Below, piece after piece: positions 27,043 through 36,268 of a stretch of DNA of 42,785 nucleotides. Position 1 is the stretch's first letter. The number at the start of each line of letters is the position of its first letter. The stretch lies in assembly GCF_028715765.1 (NCBI RefSeq), contig NZ_JAQURE010000027.1:1-42785 (forward strand), read 5' to 3'. The translations under genes and the position numbers were made by a program. Below the pieces are notes generated by a model that saw only the letters and a program-made list of their open reading frames with translations, searched no databases and was not told where the DNA came from. Source of the DNA: Rhodoferax sp. (GTDB taxonomy: Bacteria > Pseudomonadota > Gammaproteobacteria > Burkholderiales > Burkholderiaceae_C).

Positions 27043-28842
27043 TTATTTATCGTGGGTGGCCAGCCAAACCTCTGCCAGGGCGGGGTCGGACACACTCAAA
27101 CGCACGTTGTGAAGCGTTTTGGGCAGACGCACTGGCAACCACATCAAGCGCTGGTCACGCGCCACCAAGGCCTGAAAAGCGCTGGCTTGCCCCAGCACCA
27201 GTGCCACGTCGTCCGGCGTGTGGATGCGCCAGCCTGGGTGCGCGCTGGCTCCTGCTGGCGCCACGTCCGAGTCAAGCAAGATGCCCAGCCACTCGTCCCC
27301 CGCGGCCATGCCGGCAGCTTCCGCGGCACTGCCACGCAGCACGCTCTTGACCTTCAAGCCTTGTTGCTCAATCACCTTCAAGCCCAATTGCTCCAAGCGT
27401 GAGGCACTCTCTAAGGTGTAGCAAATGCCCTGCGCTTTCAGCAATTTTTCAAGCGGTAAATCAGCCGTGCCATGCACCCATTGCTGCAGCTGGGTGGCCA
27501 GTGCTGCGCTGCCCAAGGCGGTCACCGCATCGGTCACGTCTTGCTCGGTCATGGCGCCACCCTGGCAGCGCTGCCACAGCGTGCGCATGACGGCATCCAG
27601 GCTGCTGTGGGTCGTTTGGCGCAGGCTTAAATCCAGGCACAGCGCAATCAACGAGCCCAGCGTGTAGTAACTCACCGTGGCGTTGGCGCTGTTCTCGTCC
27701 GGTCGGTAGTATTTGACCCAGGCATCCCAGCTGGCTTGCGCCACACTTTGCACCCGGCGCCCAGGGGTTTGCCGCACCTGATTGATGGTTTTTGCCAGCA
27801 GCGTGAGGTATTTGGCGCTGTCAATCAGGCCAGCTCGGCGCAGCAGCAGGTCGTCAAAGTAGCTGGTGAAGCCTTCAAAAAACCACAGCAGTTCGGTGTA
27901 GTTTTCCTGCGCGTAGTTGTAGTGGGCAAACTCGGCCGGGCGCAGGCGCTTGACGTTCCAGGTGTGAAAGTATTCGTGGCTGATCAAGCCCAGCAGCGTG
28001 GTGTAGCCCGCTGGTGGGGGGGCGGCTGGGCTGGCATCGGTGCGGGGCAGGTCGGCACGGCGGCAAATCAAGGCGGTGCTGTGGCGGTGCTCCAGCCCAC
28101 CATAGCCGTCGTGCACGGCATTGAGCAAAAACAGGTAATGCCGGTGCGGTGCGTCGGCCGTGTGCTGGCCATGCCAGAAGCCAATTTCAGTCTCGCACAC
28201 GCGCTGGGCATCGGCCAACAGGCGCGCGCCGTCAAAACTGGGCGGTGCGCCCGCCACCACAAAACGGTGCGTCACGCCAAAGGCCACAAAGTGCCCTTGC
28301 CAAAACGCACCCAGCTCGACCGGGCTGTCCACCAGTTCGTCGTAGTTGGCAGCCAAGTAGCTGTCAAACCCGCGGGAAGTGACTTTTTGGGCGGGCAAGG
28401 CGCAGGCGGCGTGCCAGTCTTTGGGCAGGCCAGCCGCGCTTAAGCGCAACAGGTGTGGCTGCTGGGTTTGGCCGTGCACCTGCAGGCACAGGCTGGTGCC
28501 GTTAAAAAAGCCGCGTTGGGCATCGAGCCAGGCGGTGCGCACCGAGGCGTCAAACGCATACACCTCATAGTGCAGCACCAGCGCCGCAGCAGGGCTGCAG
28601 TGGGCTTGCCAGCTGCATTTGTCGAGCTGGGTCAAGGCCACCGCTTGGCCATTTTGCTGGGCTTGCAGCCCCTGCAGGTGTTTGGCAAACTCGCGCACCA
28701 GGTAGCTGCCGGGTATCCACACCGGCAAACTCAGGCACTGGTCAGCTGCTGGCTGCGGCACGGTGAGTGTGATCTGGTACAGGTGCGCGTGCAGGTTGTG
28801 GGCACGCACGTCGTAGACCAGCGCGGTTGCATCAGAGCTCAT
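27043..28842 (-). CDS. M61 family glycyl aminopeptidase-like metallopeptidase with PDZ domain
   Basis: A 599-residue peptidase of family M61. The start at 28842 (AGGAAA ribosome-binding site) gives MSSDATALVYDVRAHNLHAHLYQITLTV. The zinc site is SHEYFHTWNVKRLRP (HExxH), with the third ligand Glu in TELLWFFEGFTSYFDDLLLRRAG. A PDZ-like region near the C-terminus (GLKVKSVLRGSAAEAAGMAAGDEWLGIL) may recognise substrates. No signal peptide is obvious, so the protein is probably cytoplasmic. Family members remove N-terminal Gly/Ala; the natural substrate here is unknown. Separated from dsbC by a 48-bp gap. Confidence 0.9.
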   Translation of the reverse strand: MSSDATALVYDVRAHNLHAHLYQITLTVPQPAADQCLSLPVWIPGSYLVREFAKHLQGLQAQQNGQAVALTQLDKCSWQAHCSPAAALVLHYEVYAFDASVRTAWLDAQRGFFNGTSLCLQVHGQTQQPHLLRLSAAGLPKDWHAACALPAQKVTSRGFDSYLAANYDELVDSPVELGAFWQGHFVAFGVTHRFVVAGAPPSFDGARLLADAQRVCETEIGFWHGQHTADAPHRHYLFLLNAVHDGYGGLEHRHSTALICRRADLPRTDASPAAPPPAGYTTLLGLISHEYFHTWNVKRLRPAEFAHYNYAQENYTELLWFFEGFTSYFDDLLLRRAGLIDSAKYLTLLAKTINQVRQTPGRRVQSVAQASWDAWVKYYRPDENSANATVSYYTLGSLIALCLDLSLRQTTHSSLDAVMRTLWQRCQGGAMTEQDVTDAVTALGSAALATQLQQWVHGTADLPLEKLLKAQGICYTLESASRLEQLGLKVIEQQGLKVKSVLRGSAAEAAGMAAGDEWLGILLDSDVAPAGASAHPGWRIHTPDDVALVLGQASAFQALVARDQRLMWLPVRLPKTLHNVRLSVSDPALAEVWLATHDK

Positions 28843-28879
28843 GTGGGTTTCCTGGTGGCGCACAGGCCAGGTCAGTCAG

Positions 28880-28907
28880 TTCAGGCGTTTTTAATTCAGG
28901 CGTTTTT
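28880..28907 (-). repeat. Tandem 15-bp duplication at dsbC 3' end
   Basis: Two copies of TTCAGGCGTTTTT (28880-28892 and 28895-28907) with 15-bp period. On the coding strand the last codons (K-R-L-N-stop) are repeated in frame immediately after the stop, as K-R-L-N followed by TGA. It looks like a small slippage duplication that brought a second stop. Confidence 0.6.
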
Positions 28908-29592
28908 CAACTTGGTCAGCACCCACGGCACCGGGCACGCGTGAGCCATCGGCAAACACCAGCGTGGGCGTGCCGGTGATCTTGAACTTGTGCCCCAGTG
29001 CCACATTGCGGGCAATGGCGGCGCTGTCGCAGCTGGCCGCCGGGGGCGTGATGTCGCGCACCATCCAGTCTTGCCAAGCCTTGGCCTTGTCTTTGGCGCA
29101 CCAGATGGCTTTTGATTTTTCACCCGAGTCAGCGCTCAAAATGGGGTACAAAAACAGGTACACGGTGACGTTGTTGATCTTTTGCAAGTCTTTCTCAAAG
29201 CGCTTGCAGTAACCACAGTTGGGGTCTTCAAACACCGCCAGCTTGCGTTTGCCGTTGCCCCGCACGATGGTGAAAGCATCTTTGAATGGCAGTGCGTCAA
29301 AGTTGATGGCGGTGAGCTTGTCTACCCGCTCTTCGGTCAGGTTGCGTTTTTGCTTGGTGTCGATCAGGTTGCCTTGAATCAGGTAATTGGCCTGGGCATC
29401 GGTGTAATAAATGTCAGTGCCGTTCACGCGCACCTCAAAAATGCCGTCTATCGGGGTTTTGCTGACCTCGTCAATTTTTTGCAATTGCGGAATCCGCTCA
29501 GGCAGGTTTTTGCGAATGGCCGCCTCTTGCGCGCCCGCGGTGGTGGCGGTCAGCAGGGCGCAGACCAGTAAGGGTGAAAGGAGTCTTTTCAT
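28891..29592 (-). CDS. dsbC: Thiol:disulfide interchange protein, DsbC type
   Basis: DsbC is the periplasmic disulfide isomerase. The 233-residue product has a signal peptide (MKRLLSPLLVCALLTATTAGAQ), the N-terminal dimerisation part (IDEVSKTPIDGIFEVRVNGTDIYYTDAQANYLIQGNLID) and a thioredoxin fold with active site CGYC (FEDPNCGYCKRFEKDL). The cis-Pro loop is visible in KITGTPTLVFADGSRVPGAV. An additional Cys pair (IWCAKDKAK and AASCDSA) matches the structural disulfide of the family. The ribosome-binding site is AGGA. The end carries a 15-bp tandem duplication. Confidence 0.93.
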   Translation of the reverse strand: MKRLLSPLLVCALLTATTAGAQEAAIRKNLPERIPQLQKIDEVSKTPIDGIFEVRVNGTDIYYTDAQANYLIQGNLIDTKQKRNLTEERVDKLTAINFDALPFKDAFTIVRGNGKRKLAVFEDPNCGYCKRFEKDLQKINNVTVYLFLYPILSADSGEKSKAIWCAKDKAKAWQDWMVRDITPPAASCDSAAIARNVALGHKFKITGTPTLVFADGSRVPGAVGADQVEKRLN

Positions 29593-29670
29593 GTGCGTCC
29601 TGTTAAAAAAATGAATCCATCAGACGGGTGCGCTGCCAAGAAGTTCCCGCTGGATGCGACCTGATACGGT

Positions 29671-30783
29671 TCACAAGCCCATGGCTTGGCGGGCGGCCCA
29701 GTGTTTGGTCATGCCACTGAGCTCGAAACCCAACATGCCCCAGTTGCGCAATTTTTGCCAGCCGTTGCCAGGCTTGGCAAACAACTGCTGCAGCATCGTC
29801 ATGGCGGCATCGGTGGTGGTAACTTCTGCGCGACGGGCGCGCTCGTAGCGGCGCAGCAGCCGGGCGTCGTTGACCGGCCGCCAGTAGGCACGGGTGTGCA
29901 GCACCTGAGCCAGCTCGGCCACGTCGCCCAGCCCCAAGTTGAGCCCTTGGCCAGCCAGCGGGTGCACGTTGTGCGCTGCGTCGCCCGCCAGCGCCCAACT
30001 CTGACCCTGGTTGACCCCGATCCAGCGGCTGGCCTGCGCCGACTGCAGTGGCCAGGCTTTGCGTGCGCCAGTCAGCGCCAGTGTGCCCAAGCTGTGGTCA
30101 CACAGGGTTTGAAGTTGCTCGCAAAAATCAGCGTCATCGGCTTGCAGCATCTCTGCCGCGCGGGCATCGGGCAGCGACCACACCAGCCCCACCGTTTGCC
30201 CTTGGGCGCCGTCCATAGGCAAGAAGGCCAAAATCTCGTCGCCCTTGAACCATTGGCGAGCCACTTGCGCGTGCGGTTTTTCACAGCTCAGGCGCGCGGC
30301 AATGGCGGTTTGGGGGTAGCGGGTCGCGGTAAATTCCACACCAAATTCTTCCCGGGTGCGGCTTGCGCGGCCTTCGCACACCACCGTCAGGGTGGCGGGT
30401 TGGGGGCTTTCTAGCAGCTCAATGTGCGGCTGAAACTTGACCGCCTCGCGCAGCTGCGCCTCTAGGGCGGGCACGTCCACCATCCAGGTCAGCGCCTGCA
30501 CCCCCAGGCTGCTGGCGGCAAACGTCACAGAGCCGCCGTCGTCGCCCTCGACCTGCATGTCGGTCACTTCAGTGGCGTGTTGGGCGTCAGGCCAGCAGCG
30601 CACCGACTCCAGCAAGGCTTTGGACTTGGCGTTGAGCGCGTAGACCCGCACGTCCGCCTGCGCGTCGGCTGGCGGCGGCGGAGCCACCAGCCCCACGCGC
30701 AGGCGGTCTTTGGCCAATAACAACGCCAGCGTATGGCCCACAATGCCACCGCCACGGATGCAAATATCAAGGTGTTGAGTCAT
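29671..30783 (-). CDS. UbiH/UbiF-family FAD-dependent monooxygenase
   Basis: The family hydroxylates ubiquinone precursors. The start at 30783 gives MTQHLDICIRGGGIVGHTLALLLAKDRLRVGLV, with the FAD-binding GxGxxG-type loop (RGGGIVGHTLA). Further motifs are VYALNAKSKALLESV and the second FAD motif LAGDAAHNVHPLAGQGLNLGLGDVAEL. The product has 370 residues. Whether it is UbiH, UbiF or UbiI cannot be settled by eye. It is divergent from ychF and precedes dsbC on the same strand with a 78-bp gap. Confidence 0.88.
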   Translation of the reverse strand: MTQHLDICIRGGGIVGHTLALLLAKDRLRVGLVAPPPPADAQADVRVYALNAKSKALLESVRCWPDAQHATEVTDMQVEGDDGGSVTFAASSLGVQALTWMVDVPALEAQLREAVKFQPHIELLESPQPATLTVVCEGRASRTREEFGVEFTATRYPQTAIAARLSCEKPHAQVARQWFKGDEILAFLPMDGAQGQTVGLVWSLPDARAAEMLQADDADFCEQLQTLCDHSLGTLALTGARKAWPLQSAQASRWIGVNQGQSWALAGDAAHNVHPLAGQGLNLGLGDVAELAQVLHTRAYWRPVNDARLLRRYERARRAEVTTTDAAMTMLQQLFAKPGNGWQKLRNWGMLGFELSGMTKHWAARQAMGL

Positions 30784-30936
30784 GCGCAAGATTGTAGAAG
30801 CGGGCGCCGCCCACGGCAAAACCAACAAAATAACCGCATCGCATACACTTCTCAGCCTGTTTTTCGTGGTTTTTTGGGGTTTAAACGTGCGCTGTTTGCA
30901 GGTTGACCGCTCTTTTAGTTTGTTTGAGGATTTGTT

Positions 30937-32025
30937 ATGAAATGTGGCATTGTGGGCTTGCCCAATGTGGGTAAATCAACCCTGTTCAACGCGCTGACCA
31001 AGGCTGGCATCGCAGCAGAAAACTACCCGTTTTGCACCATTGAACCCAATGTGGGCATTGTCGAAGTGCCCGACCCCCGGCTGGATGCCTTGAGCGCCAT
31101 CGTCCACCCCGAGCGGGTGCAGCGCGCCATTGTGGAGTTTGTGGACATTGCTGGCTTGGTGGCGGGGGCCAGCACTGGTGAAGGCTTGGGCAACAAGTTT
31201 TTGGCACACATCCGCGAGACCGATGCCACCATCAACGTGGTGCGCTGTTTTGAAGACGACAACGTGATCCACGTCTCTGGCCGGGTCGACCCGATTTCTG
31301 ACATTGAAGTGATTCAAACCGAGCTTTGCCTGGCTGACCTCAGCACCGTGGACAAAGCGCTGGCACGCTACCAAAAAGCCGCCAAATCGGGTGCGGACAA
31401 AGAAGCCATCAAACTGGTGGGTATGTTGGAGCGCTGCCAGGCGGCGCTCAACGAAGCCAAGCCGGTGCGCACCCTTGATTTCAGCAAAGAAGAGCTGCCG
31501 TTGCTGAAACAATTCTTTTTGATCACCGCCAAGCCCGCCATGTTTGTGGCCAATGTGGCCGAAGACGGTTTCACCAACAACCCGTTCCTGGACCGTTTAA
31601 CGGAATACGCCACCGCCCAACACGCGCCGGTAGTGGCCATCAGCGCCAAGCTGGAAGCCGAAATGTCTGAAATGAGCGACGAAGACCGCTTGATGTTTCT
31701 GGAAGAGCTGGGCTTGCACGAGCCGGGTCTGAACCGCCTGATTCGCGCTGCTTATGACCTGTTGGGTTTGCAAACTTACTTCACCGCCGGGATCAAGGAA
31801 GTGCGCGCCTGGACCATCCACAAAGGCGACACCGGCCCGCAAGCCGCTGGCGTGATCCACACCGATTTCGAAAAAGGCTACATCCGCGCCCAAACCATTG
31901 CCTATGACGACTTTGTCGCTTTCAAGGGTGAGCAGGGTGCCAAAGATGCGGGCAAGATGCGCGCCGAGGGCAAAGACTATGTCGTCAAAGATGGCGACGT
32001 GATGAACTTCTTGTTCAGCTCTTGA
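30937..32025 (+). CDS. ychF: Ribosome-associated ATPase/GTPase YchF (OLA1 family)
   Basis: A 362-residue Obg-family P-loop NTPase, the universal length for YchF. The P-loop is [15 protein letters not shown]; the family switch region is [40 protein letters not shown]. The C-terminal TGS-like domain ends [17 protein letters not shown]. Members prefer ATP and are linked to ribosome function and oxidative stress response. A GAGG ribosome-binding site precedes the ATG. Dispersed repeat copy F and a terminator follow the stop. Confidence 0.96.
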   Translation: MKCGIVGLPNVGKSTLFNALTKAGIAAENYPFCTIEPNVGIVEVPDPRLDALSAIVHPERVQRAIVEFVDIAGLVAGASTGEGLGNKFLAHIRETDATINVVRCFEDDNVIHVSGRVDPISDIEVIQTELCLADLSTVDKALARYQKAAKSGADKEAIKLVGMLERCQAALNEAKPVRTLDFSKEELPLLKQFFLITAKPAMFVANVAEDGFTNNPFLDRLTEYATAQHAPVVAISAKLEAEMSEMSDEDRLMFLEELGLHEPGLNRLIRAAYDLLGLQTYFTAGIKEVRAWTIHKGDTGPQAAGVIHTDFEKGYIRAQTIAYDDFVAFKGEQGAKDAGKMRAEGKDYVVKDGDVMNFLFSS

Positions 32026-32028
32026 TGG

Positions 32029-32096
32029 ATAAGAAAATAGGGCTCTATCGCTTATGAAATAAGCGTGAGTAGCTACTTTTTATGTAGCTTTCTGAT
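32029..32096 (-). repeat. Dispersed repeat copy F (after ychF)
   Basis: On the minus strand: AGAAAGCTACATAAAAAGTA, GCTACTCACGCTTATTTCAT, AAGCGATAGAGCCCTATTTT, CTTATC. It contains the perfect dyad CGCTTAT-TTC-ATAAGCG and matches copy E over the core. It lies between the ychF stop and its terminator. Confidence 0.8.
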
Positions 32097-32114
32097 GCTG
32101 AGTGTGAGCCCTGT

Positions 32115-32142
32115 CCCTGCCTGCTAAGGTGGGGTTTTTTTT
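32115..32142 (+). terminator. Rho-independent terminator after ychF
   Basis: CCCTGCC, loop TGCTAA, GGTGGGG (7 bp with two G-T pairs), then eight T at 32135-32142. It is 90 bp after the ychF stop, beyond repeat copy F. Confidence 0.7.
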
Positions 32143-32167
32143 GTGCCGAGGATGCAATGTTTCTGTG

Positions 32168-32638
32168 TCAGCTGCCAAAAACACCCAACAGGGCGGCGGT
32201 CATGACGATGTAGCGGGCGCATTTGCCAATGGCCATGTACAGCAAGCACGGCCAAAACGGCAGCTTCAGCCAGCCCGCCACCGCGCACAGTGGGTCGCCA
32301 ACCAGCGGCAACCAGGCCAGCAGGCAGGCTTTGGGCCCCAGCCGTTCCAGCCAGTCAAGCGCGCGCAGGTGGTGTTTTGAATGCTGGTGCCGCTCTATCA
32401 CTTTGTGCGAGGCCAGACCCATCCACCAGCTCACCGCGCCGCCCAAGGTGTTGCCCGCAGTGGCCACGGCAATGGCTGGCCAAAACAAACTGGGATTGAG
32501 TTCAACCAGGCCAAACACGGCGGGCTCTGAGCCCAGTGGCAGCAAGGTGGCTGAAATGAAAGACACCACAAACACCGTGCTCAAGCCAAATTTGGGCAGT
32601 GCCAGCAACGTCAAAAGGTGTTCCAGCCAGAGTTCCAT
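32168..32638 (-). CDS. YqaA/DedA-type small membrane protein
   Basis: A 156-residue membrane protein with about four hydrophobic segments, starting MELWLEHLLTLLALPKFGLSTVFVVSFISATLLPLGSEPAVFG. The P-G-S-E segment, NTLGGAVSWWMGL and LLAWLPLVGDPLCAVAGWLKLPFWPCLLYMAIGKCARYI match the YqaA branch of the DedA/VTT superfamily, some of whose members move lipids across the membrane. Role here unknown. No clear ribosome-binding site precedes the ATG, so the start is less certain. Divergent from dusB with 136 bp between. Confidence 0.85.
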   Translation of the reverse strand: MELWLEHLLTLLALPKFGLSTVFVVSFISATLLPLGSEPAVFGLVELNPSLFWPAIAVATAGNTLGGAVSWWMGLASHKVIERHQHSKHHLRALDWLERLGPKACLLAWLPLVGDPLCAVAGWLKLPFWPCLLYMAIGKCARYIVMTAALLGVFGS

Positions 32639-32774
32639 GGGTGCGCGAGTATAGGGATAGCACAGCTCTTGCGCTGCTGGATGCGGGTTTCAAGTGCTGA
32701 AATTTTGAGCAGATAGAATCTTCACCTTCCCCCACGACACCCCCTCTTACTGCACTCACACTGCCACTGCTCGC

Positions 32775-33824
32775 ATGCACATTGGCCCGTACGTTTTGCC
32801 TAACCGCTATTTTGTTGCCCCCATGGCGGGGGTGACAGATCGGCCATTTCGCCAGTTGTGCAAACAGCTGGGCGCGGGCTACGCGGTGAGTGAAATGGTG
32901 ACCAGCCGGCCAGATTTGCAAGACTCGCTCAAAACCTCGCGCCGCGCCAACCATGCTGGCGAGCCCGGTCCGATTGCGGTGCAAATTGCCGGCACCGAGG
33001 CGCAGATGATGGCCGACGCGGCGCGTTTCAACATTGACCGCGGCGCCCAAATCATCGACATCAACATGGGCTGCCCGGCCAAAAAGGTCTGCAACAAGTG
33101 GGCCGGCTCGGCGTTGATGCAAGACCAGGCGCTGGCGCTGCAGATTGTGTCTGCCGTGGTGCAAGCCTGTGCCCCCCAGGGCGTGCCGGTCACGCTGAAG
33201 ATGCGCACCGGCTGGTGCCAGGCCGAGAAAAATGCTGTGCAGCTGGCACGCGCCGCGCAAGCCGCCGGGGTGCAAATGGTCACCGTGCATGGCCGCACCC
33301 GCGAGCAGGGCTACAAAGGCGCGGCTGAATACGACACCATTGCCGCAGTCAAAGCGGCGCTGACGATTCCCGTGGTGGCCAATGGCGACATTGACAGCCC
33401 CGCCAAAGCCCGCGCCGTGCTGGCTGCCACCGGTGCCGATGCGGTGATGATTGGCCGCGCCGCTCAGGGGCGCCCCTGGATTTTTCGGGAAATTGCGCAC
33501 TTCATGGCCACCGGGCAAACCCTGGCGCAGCCACTGGTGGCTGAAGTCAAACACTTGCTGCTGGCACATTTGCACGACCACTACACCCTGTATGGCGAGT
33601 GGGCTGGCGTGCGCAGCGCCCGCAAACACATTGGCTGGTATGTGCGTGGCTTGCCCGGTGGCGAGGCTTTTCGCGCCCACATGAACACCCTGCCTGACGC
33701 CCAGACGCAGACCCGCGCTGTGACCCATTTTTTTGAAGCACTCAACACCCGCATGGATCGCTTGCCCGCGCCTGGCCTGGGGCAAGCGTCACAAGCGACG
33801 CATTTGCTGGAGACCGTGACATGA
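32775..33824 (+). CDS. dusB: tRNA-dihydrouridine synthase B
   Basis: DusB reduces uridines in the tRNA D-loop using FMN and NADPH. The 349-residue product has the FMN-binding start NRYFVAPMAGVTDRPFRQLCKQLGAGYAVSEMV, the catalytic Cys motif IDINMGCPAKKVCNKWAGSALM, VTLKMRTGW, VTVHGRTREQGYKG and VVANGDIDSPAKA, then MIGRAAQGRPWIFREI. It overlaps fis by 4 bp; the dusB-fis pairing is the classical gammaproteobacterial and betaproteobacterial arrangement and favours DusB over DusA or DusC. Confidence 0.95.
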   Translation: MHIGPYVLPNRYFVAPMAGVTDRPFRQLCKQLGAGYAVSEMVTSRPDLQDSLKTSRRANHAGEPGPIAVQIAGTEAQMMADAARFNIDRGAQIIDINMGCPAKKVCNKWAGSALMQDQALALQIVSAVVQACAPQGVPVTLKMRTGWCQAEKNAVQLARAAQAAGVQMVTVHGRTREQGYKGAAEYDTIAAVKAALTIPVVANGDIDSPAKARAVLAATGADAVMIGRAAQGRPWIFREIAHFMATGQTLAQPLVAEVKHLLLAHLHDHYTLYGEWAGVRSARKHIGWYVRGLPGGEAFRAHMNTLPDAQTQTRAVTHFFEALNTRMDRLPAPGLGQASQATHLLETVT

Positions 33825-34057
33825 AACCCGTGCACATAGCCGATGCCGTGCGCATCAACCTGGAAAGCTACCTCAGAGACCTGGGGGGCAGCGAGCCCAA
33901 CGGCATGTACGACATGCTGGTGGCGGTGGTCGAAAAACCGCTGTTGGAGCTGGTGATGCAGCGCACCGACCACAACCAGTCCAAAGCAGCGCAATGGCTG
34001 GGCTTGAACCGCAACACGCTGCGCAAAAAACTGCTTGAGCACAAACTCATCGATTGA
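33821..34057 (+). CDS. fis: Fis-family DNA-binding protein
   Basis: A 78-residue nucleoid-associated protein. The C-terminal helix-turn-helix is clear: [41 protein letters not shown], matching the Fis core (NQ.KAA..LGINR.TLRKKL). The shorter N-terminus than E. coli Fis (98 residues) is usual in Betaproteobacteria. Start overlaps the dusB stop (ATGA), suggesting coupled translation. Dispersed repeat copy G begins at its stop codon. Confidence 0.94.
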   Translation: MKPVHIADAVRINLESYLRDLGGSEPNGMYDMLVAVVEKPLLELVMQRTDHNQSKAAQWLGLNRNTLRKKLLEHKLID

Positions 34058-34110
34058 TAGCTGCTGGCGCAAGCAAAGCAAGCGCTAGAGGCCTATTTCT
34101 TATAAATTTA
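34056..34110 (+). repeat. Dispersed repeat copy G (fis-purH gap)
   Basis: GATAGCTGCTGGCGCAAGCA, AAGCAAGCGCTAGAGGCCTA, TTTCTTATAAATTT. It shares ATAGCTGCT, AAGCGCTAGAGGCC and ATTTCTTAT with the other copies, in the same order. It begins at the fis stop codon and fills most of the gap before purH. Confidence 0.8.
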
Positions 34111-34143
34111 CTGATCCATTTTTTACACTCACCACAACCCACC

Positions 34144-35742
34144 ATGAACGCACTTCTTTCTGTTTCAGACAAAACTGGTATTGTTGAATTTGCCCAAGCG
34201 CTGCACGCCCTGGGCATCAAACTGCTCAGTACCGGTGGCACTGCCAAGCTGTTGGCCGACCAGGGTTTGCCGGTCACCGAGGTGGCTGAAGTCACCGGTT
34301 TCCCGGAAATGCTCGACGGCCGGGTCAAAACCCTGCACCCCAAAGTGCACGGTGGCTTGTTGGCGCGGCGCGACCTGCCTGAGCACATGGCCGCCCTGAA
34401 GGCCTACGCCATCGACACCATTGACCTGCTGGTGGTGAACCTGTACCCGTTTGAGGCCACCGTGGCCAAAGCTGGCTGCACCCTGGAAGATGCCATTGAG
34501 AACATCGACATTGGCGGCCCCGCCATGGTGCGCAGCGCGGCCAAAAACTGGAAAGACGTGGCGGTGTTGACCGACGCCTCCCAATACGCCCAAGTGCTGG
34601 CCGACCTGCACGCCACCGGCACGGTGGCTCAAGCCACCAAATTTGCCCTGAGTGTGGCCGCCTTCAACCGCATCAGCCAGTACGACGCGGCCATCAGCAA
34701 CTATTTGTCATCCATCACCTTTGACGAAGCCGCCAGCGTGCCGGTGCGCAGCTTGTTCCCGGCGCAGTCCAACAGCAACTTTGTCAAGCTGCAAGACCTG
34801 CGCTATGGCGAAAATTCGCACCAAAGCGCCGCCTTGTACCGCGACCTGTTTCCGGCACCGGGCTCACTGGTCACCGCCAAGCAGCTGCAAGGCAAAGAGC
34901 TGAGCTATAACAACATTGCTGACGCTGATGCGGCCTGGGAATGCGTCAAGAGTTTTGATGCGGCGCGTGATGGCGCTGCCTGCGTGATCTTGAAACACGC
35001 CAACCCCTGTGGCGTGGCCGTGGGCGCTGATGCGCTGGAAGCCTACAGCAAGGCTTTCCAAACCGACCCGACCTCGGCTTTTGGCGGCATCATTGCCCTG
35101 AACTGCACGCTGGATGAGCGTGCGGCGCTACAAATGTCGAAGCAGTTTATTGAGGTGTTGATGGCGCCCGCCTTCACCCCCGAAGCCTTGGCGGTGTTCA
35201 AAAGCAAGGTCAATGTGCGCATTTTGCAAATTGACTTGCCCGCGGGTGGTGCCTCTGACTGGGACAACGGCCGCAATGCCGTGGATGTCAAACGCGTCGG
35301 CTCCGGCTTGCTCATGCAAACCGCCGACAACCACATCCTGACCCTGGCCGACCTGAAAGTGGTGACCCAGCTGCAGCCCACGCCAGAGCAATTGCAAGAC
35401 CTGATGTTTGCCTGGACTATTGCCAAGTTTGTCAAAAGCAACGCCATCGTGTTCTGCAAGGGCGGCATGACCATGGGTGTGGGTGCTGGGCAAATGAGCC
35501 GGCTCGATTCGGCGCGCATTGCCAGCATCAAGGCCGAGCATGCCGGCTTGTCGCTCAAGGGCACGGCCGTGGCCAGCGACGCATTTTTCCCGTTCCGCGA
35601 CGGGCTTGATGTGGTGGTGGACGCGGGTGCCACCTGCGTCATCCAGCCCGGCGGCTCGATTCGCGACCAAGAAGTGATTGACGCCGCCAACGAGCGCGGT
35701 GTGGTGATGGTCTACACCGGCGTGCGCCATTTCAGGCATTGA
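34144..35742 (+). CDS. purH: Bifunctional AICAR transformylase / IMP cyclohydrolase
   Basis: PurH carries out the last two steps of IMP synthesis. The 532-residue product starts [37 protein letters not shown], the MGS-like cyclohydrolase domain, continuing [29 protein letters not shown]. The transformylase domain follows: [63 protein letters not shown] and [12 protein letters not shown]. No Shine-Dalgarno-like sequence is evident before ATG 34144 (CACCACAACCCACC), so translation initiation may be weak or leader-dependent. A dispersed repeat lies in its leader. Confidence 0.96.
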   Translation: MNALLSVSDKTGIVEFAQALHALGIKLLSTGGTAKLLADQGLPVTEVAEVTGFPEMLDGRVKTLHPKVHGGLLARRDLPEHMAALKAYAIDTIDLLVVNLYPFEATVAKAGCTLEDAIENIDIGGPAMVRSAAKNWKDVAVLTDASQYAQVLADLHATGTVAQATKFALSVAAFNRISQYDAAISNYLSSITFDEAASVPVRSLFPAQSNSNFVKLQDLRYGENSHQSAALYRDLFPAPGSLVTAKQLQGKELSYNNIADADAAWECVKSFDAARDGAACVILKHANPCGVAVGADALEAYSKAFQTDPTSAFGGIIALNCTLDERAALQMSKQFIEVLMAPAFTPEALAVFKSKVNVRILQIDLPAGGASDWDNGRNAVDVKRVGSGLLMQTADNHILTLADLKVVTQLQPTPEQLQDLMFAWTIAKFVKSNAIVFCKGGMTMGVGAGQMSRLDSARIASIKAEHAGLSLKGTAVASDAFFPFRDGLDVVVDAGATCVIQPGGSIRDQEVIDAANERGVVMVYTGVRHFRH

Positions 35743-35766
35743 GGCCGTGGCGAGACATTAAGGCCG

Positions 35767-35794
35767 AATCAGGCGGTCAGCTGGCCGCCTGATT
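35767..35794. terminator. Bidirectional hairpin between purH and rhodanese gene
   Basis: AATCAGGCGG and CCGCCTGATT are perfect 10-bp complements around an 8-base loop, placed between two convergent genes. The T tract is short on both sides, but placement fits a shared terminator. Confidence 0.75.
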
Positions 35795-35807
35795 TCATTC
35801 AGTCTAT

Positions 35808-36233
35808 TCACGCTTTGCTGTGGCGGCGTGCCTTGTGCTGCTCGTAGGTTTCTACCGGCGCACCTTGTTGCGCCCAGGCGGTGAAGCCGCCGTCGATGTG
35901 CGCCACATTGGTCATGCCCATGTCTTGCAGCGCCTTGGTGGCCAGGGCGCTGCGCCAGCCGGCGCCGCAAAACAGCACAAACTCTTTGCTCTCGTCACCA
36001 AACACCGGCTTGTAGTAGGGCGAGGCGGGGTCAACCCAAAACTCAAGCATGCCGCGTGGCGCGTTGAAGCAGCCCGGCACCGTGCCCTCGCGCTCCAGCT
36101 CGCGCACGTCTCTGATGTCCACAATCTGCAAGTCTGCAGCCCCCAGGCGTGCCTTGACCTCAGCCACGCTGTAGGTTTTGACCTCGGCCATGGCCTGCGC
36201 CACCAGCACATCGATTCCTTTGGTAATTGCCAT
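35808..36233 (-). CDS. Rhodanese-like sulfurtransferase domain protein
   Basis: A 141-residue single rhodanese domain. The start at 36233 has a strong AAGGAG ribosome-binding site and gives MAITKGIDVLVAQAMAEVKTYSVAEVKARL. LQIVDIRDVRELEREGTVPGCFNAPRGMLEFWVDPASPYYKPVF is the conserved N-terminal part, and the active-site loop is VLFCGAGWRSALATKALQDMG with the catalytic Cys. The longer-than-usual insertion (about 60-80) with YYKPVF is found in a subgroup of small rhodaneses. The donor and acceptor of sulphur are unknown. The frame is open far upstream over trkH, which is not meaningful. Confidence 0.9.
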   Translation of the reverse strand: MAITKGIDVLVAQAMAEVKTYSVAEVKARLGAADLQIVDIRDVRELEREGTVPGCFNAPRGMLEFWVDPASPYYKPVFGDESKEFVLFCGAGWRSALATKALQDMGMTNVAHIDGGFTAWAQQGAPVETYEQHKARRHSKA

Positions 36234-36268
36234 TGAGATGTCTCCTTGTAAAAAATAAAAGATTGAGC

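Noticed and set aside
29603..29998. Minus-strand 131-residue frame across the end of the monooxygenase gene
   Set aside because: Arg/Ala/Gly-rich shadow of the UbiH-type frame with no recognisable family.
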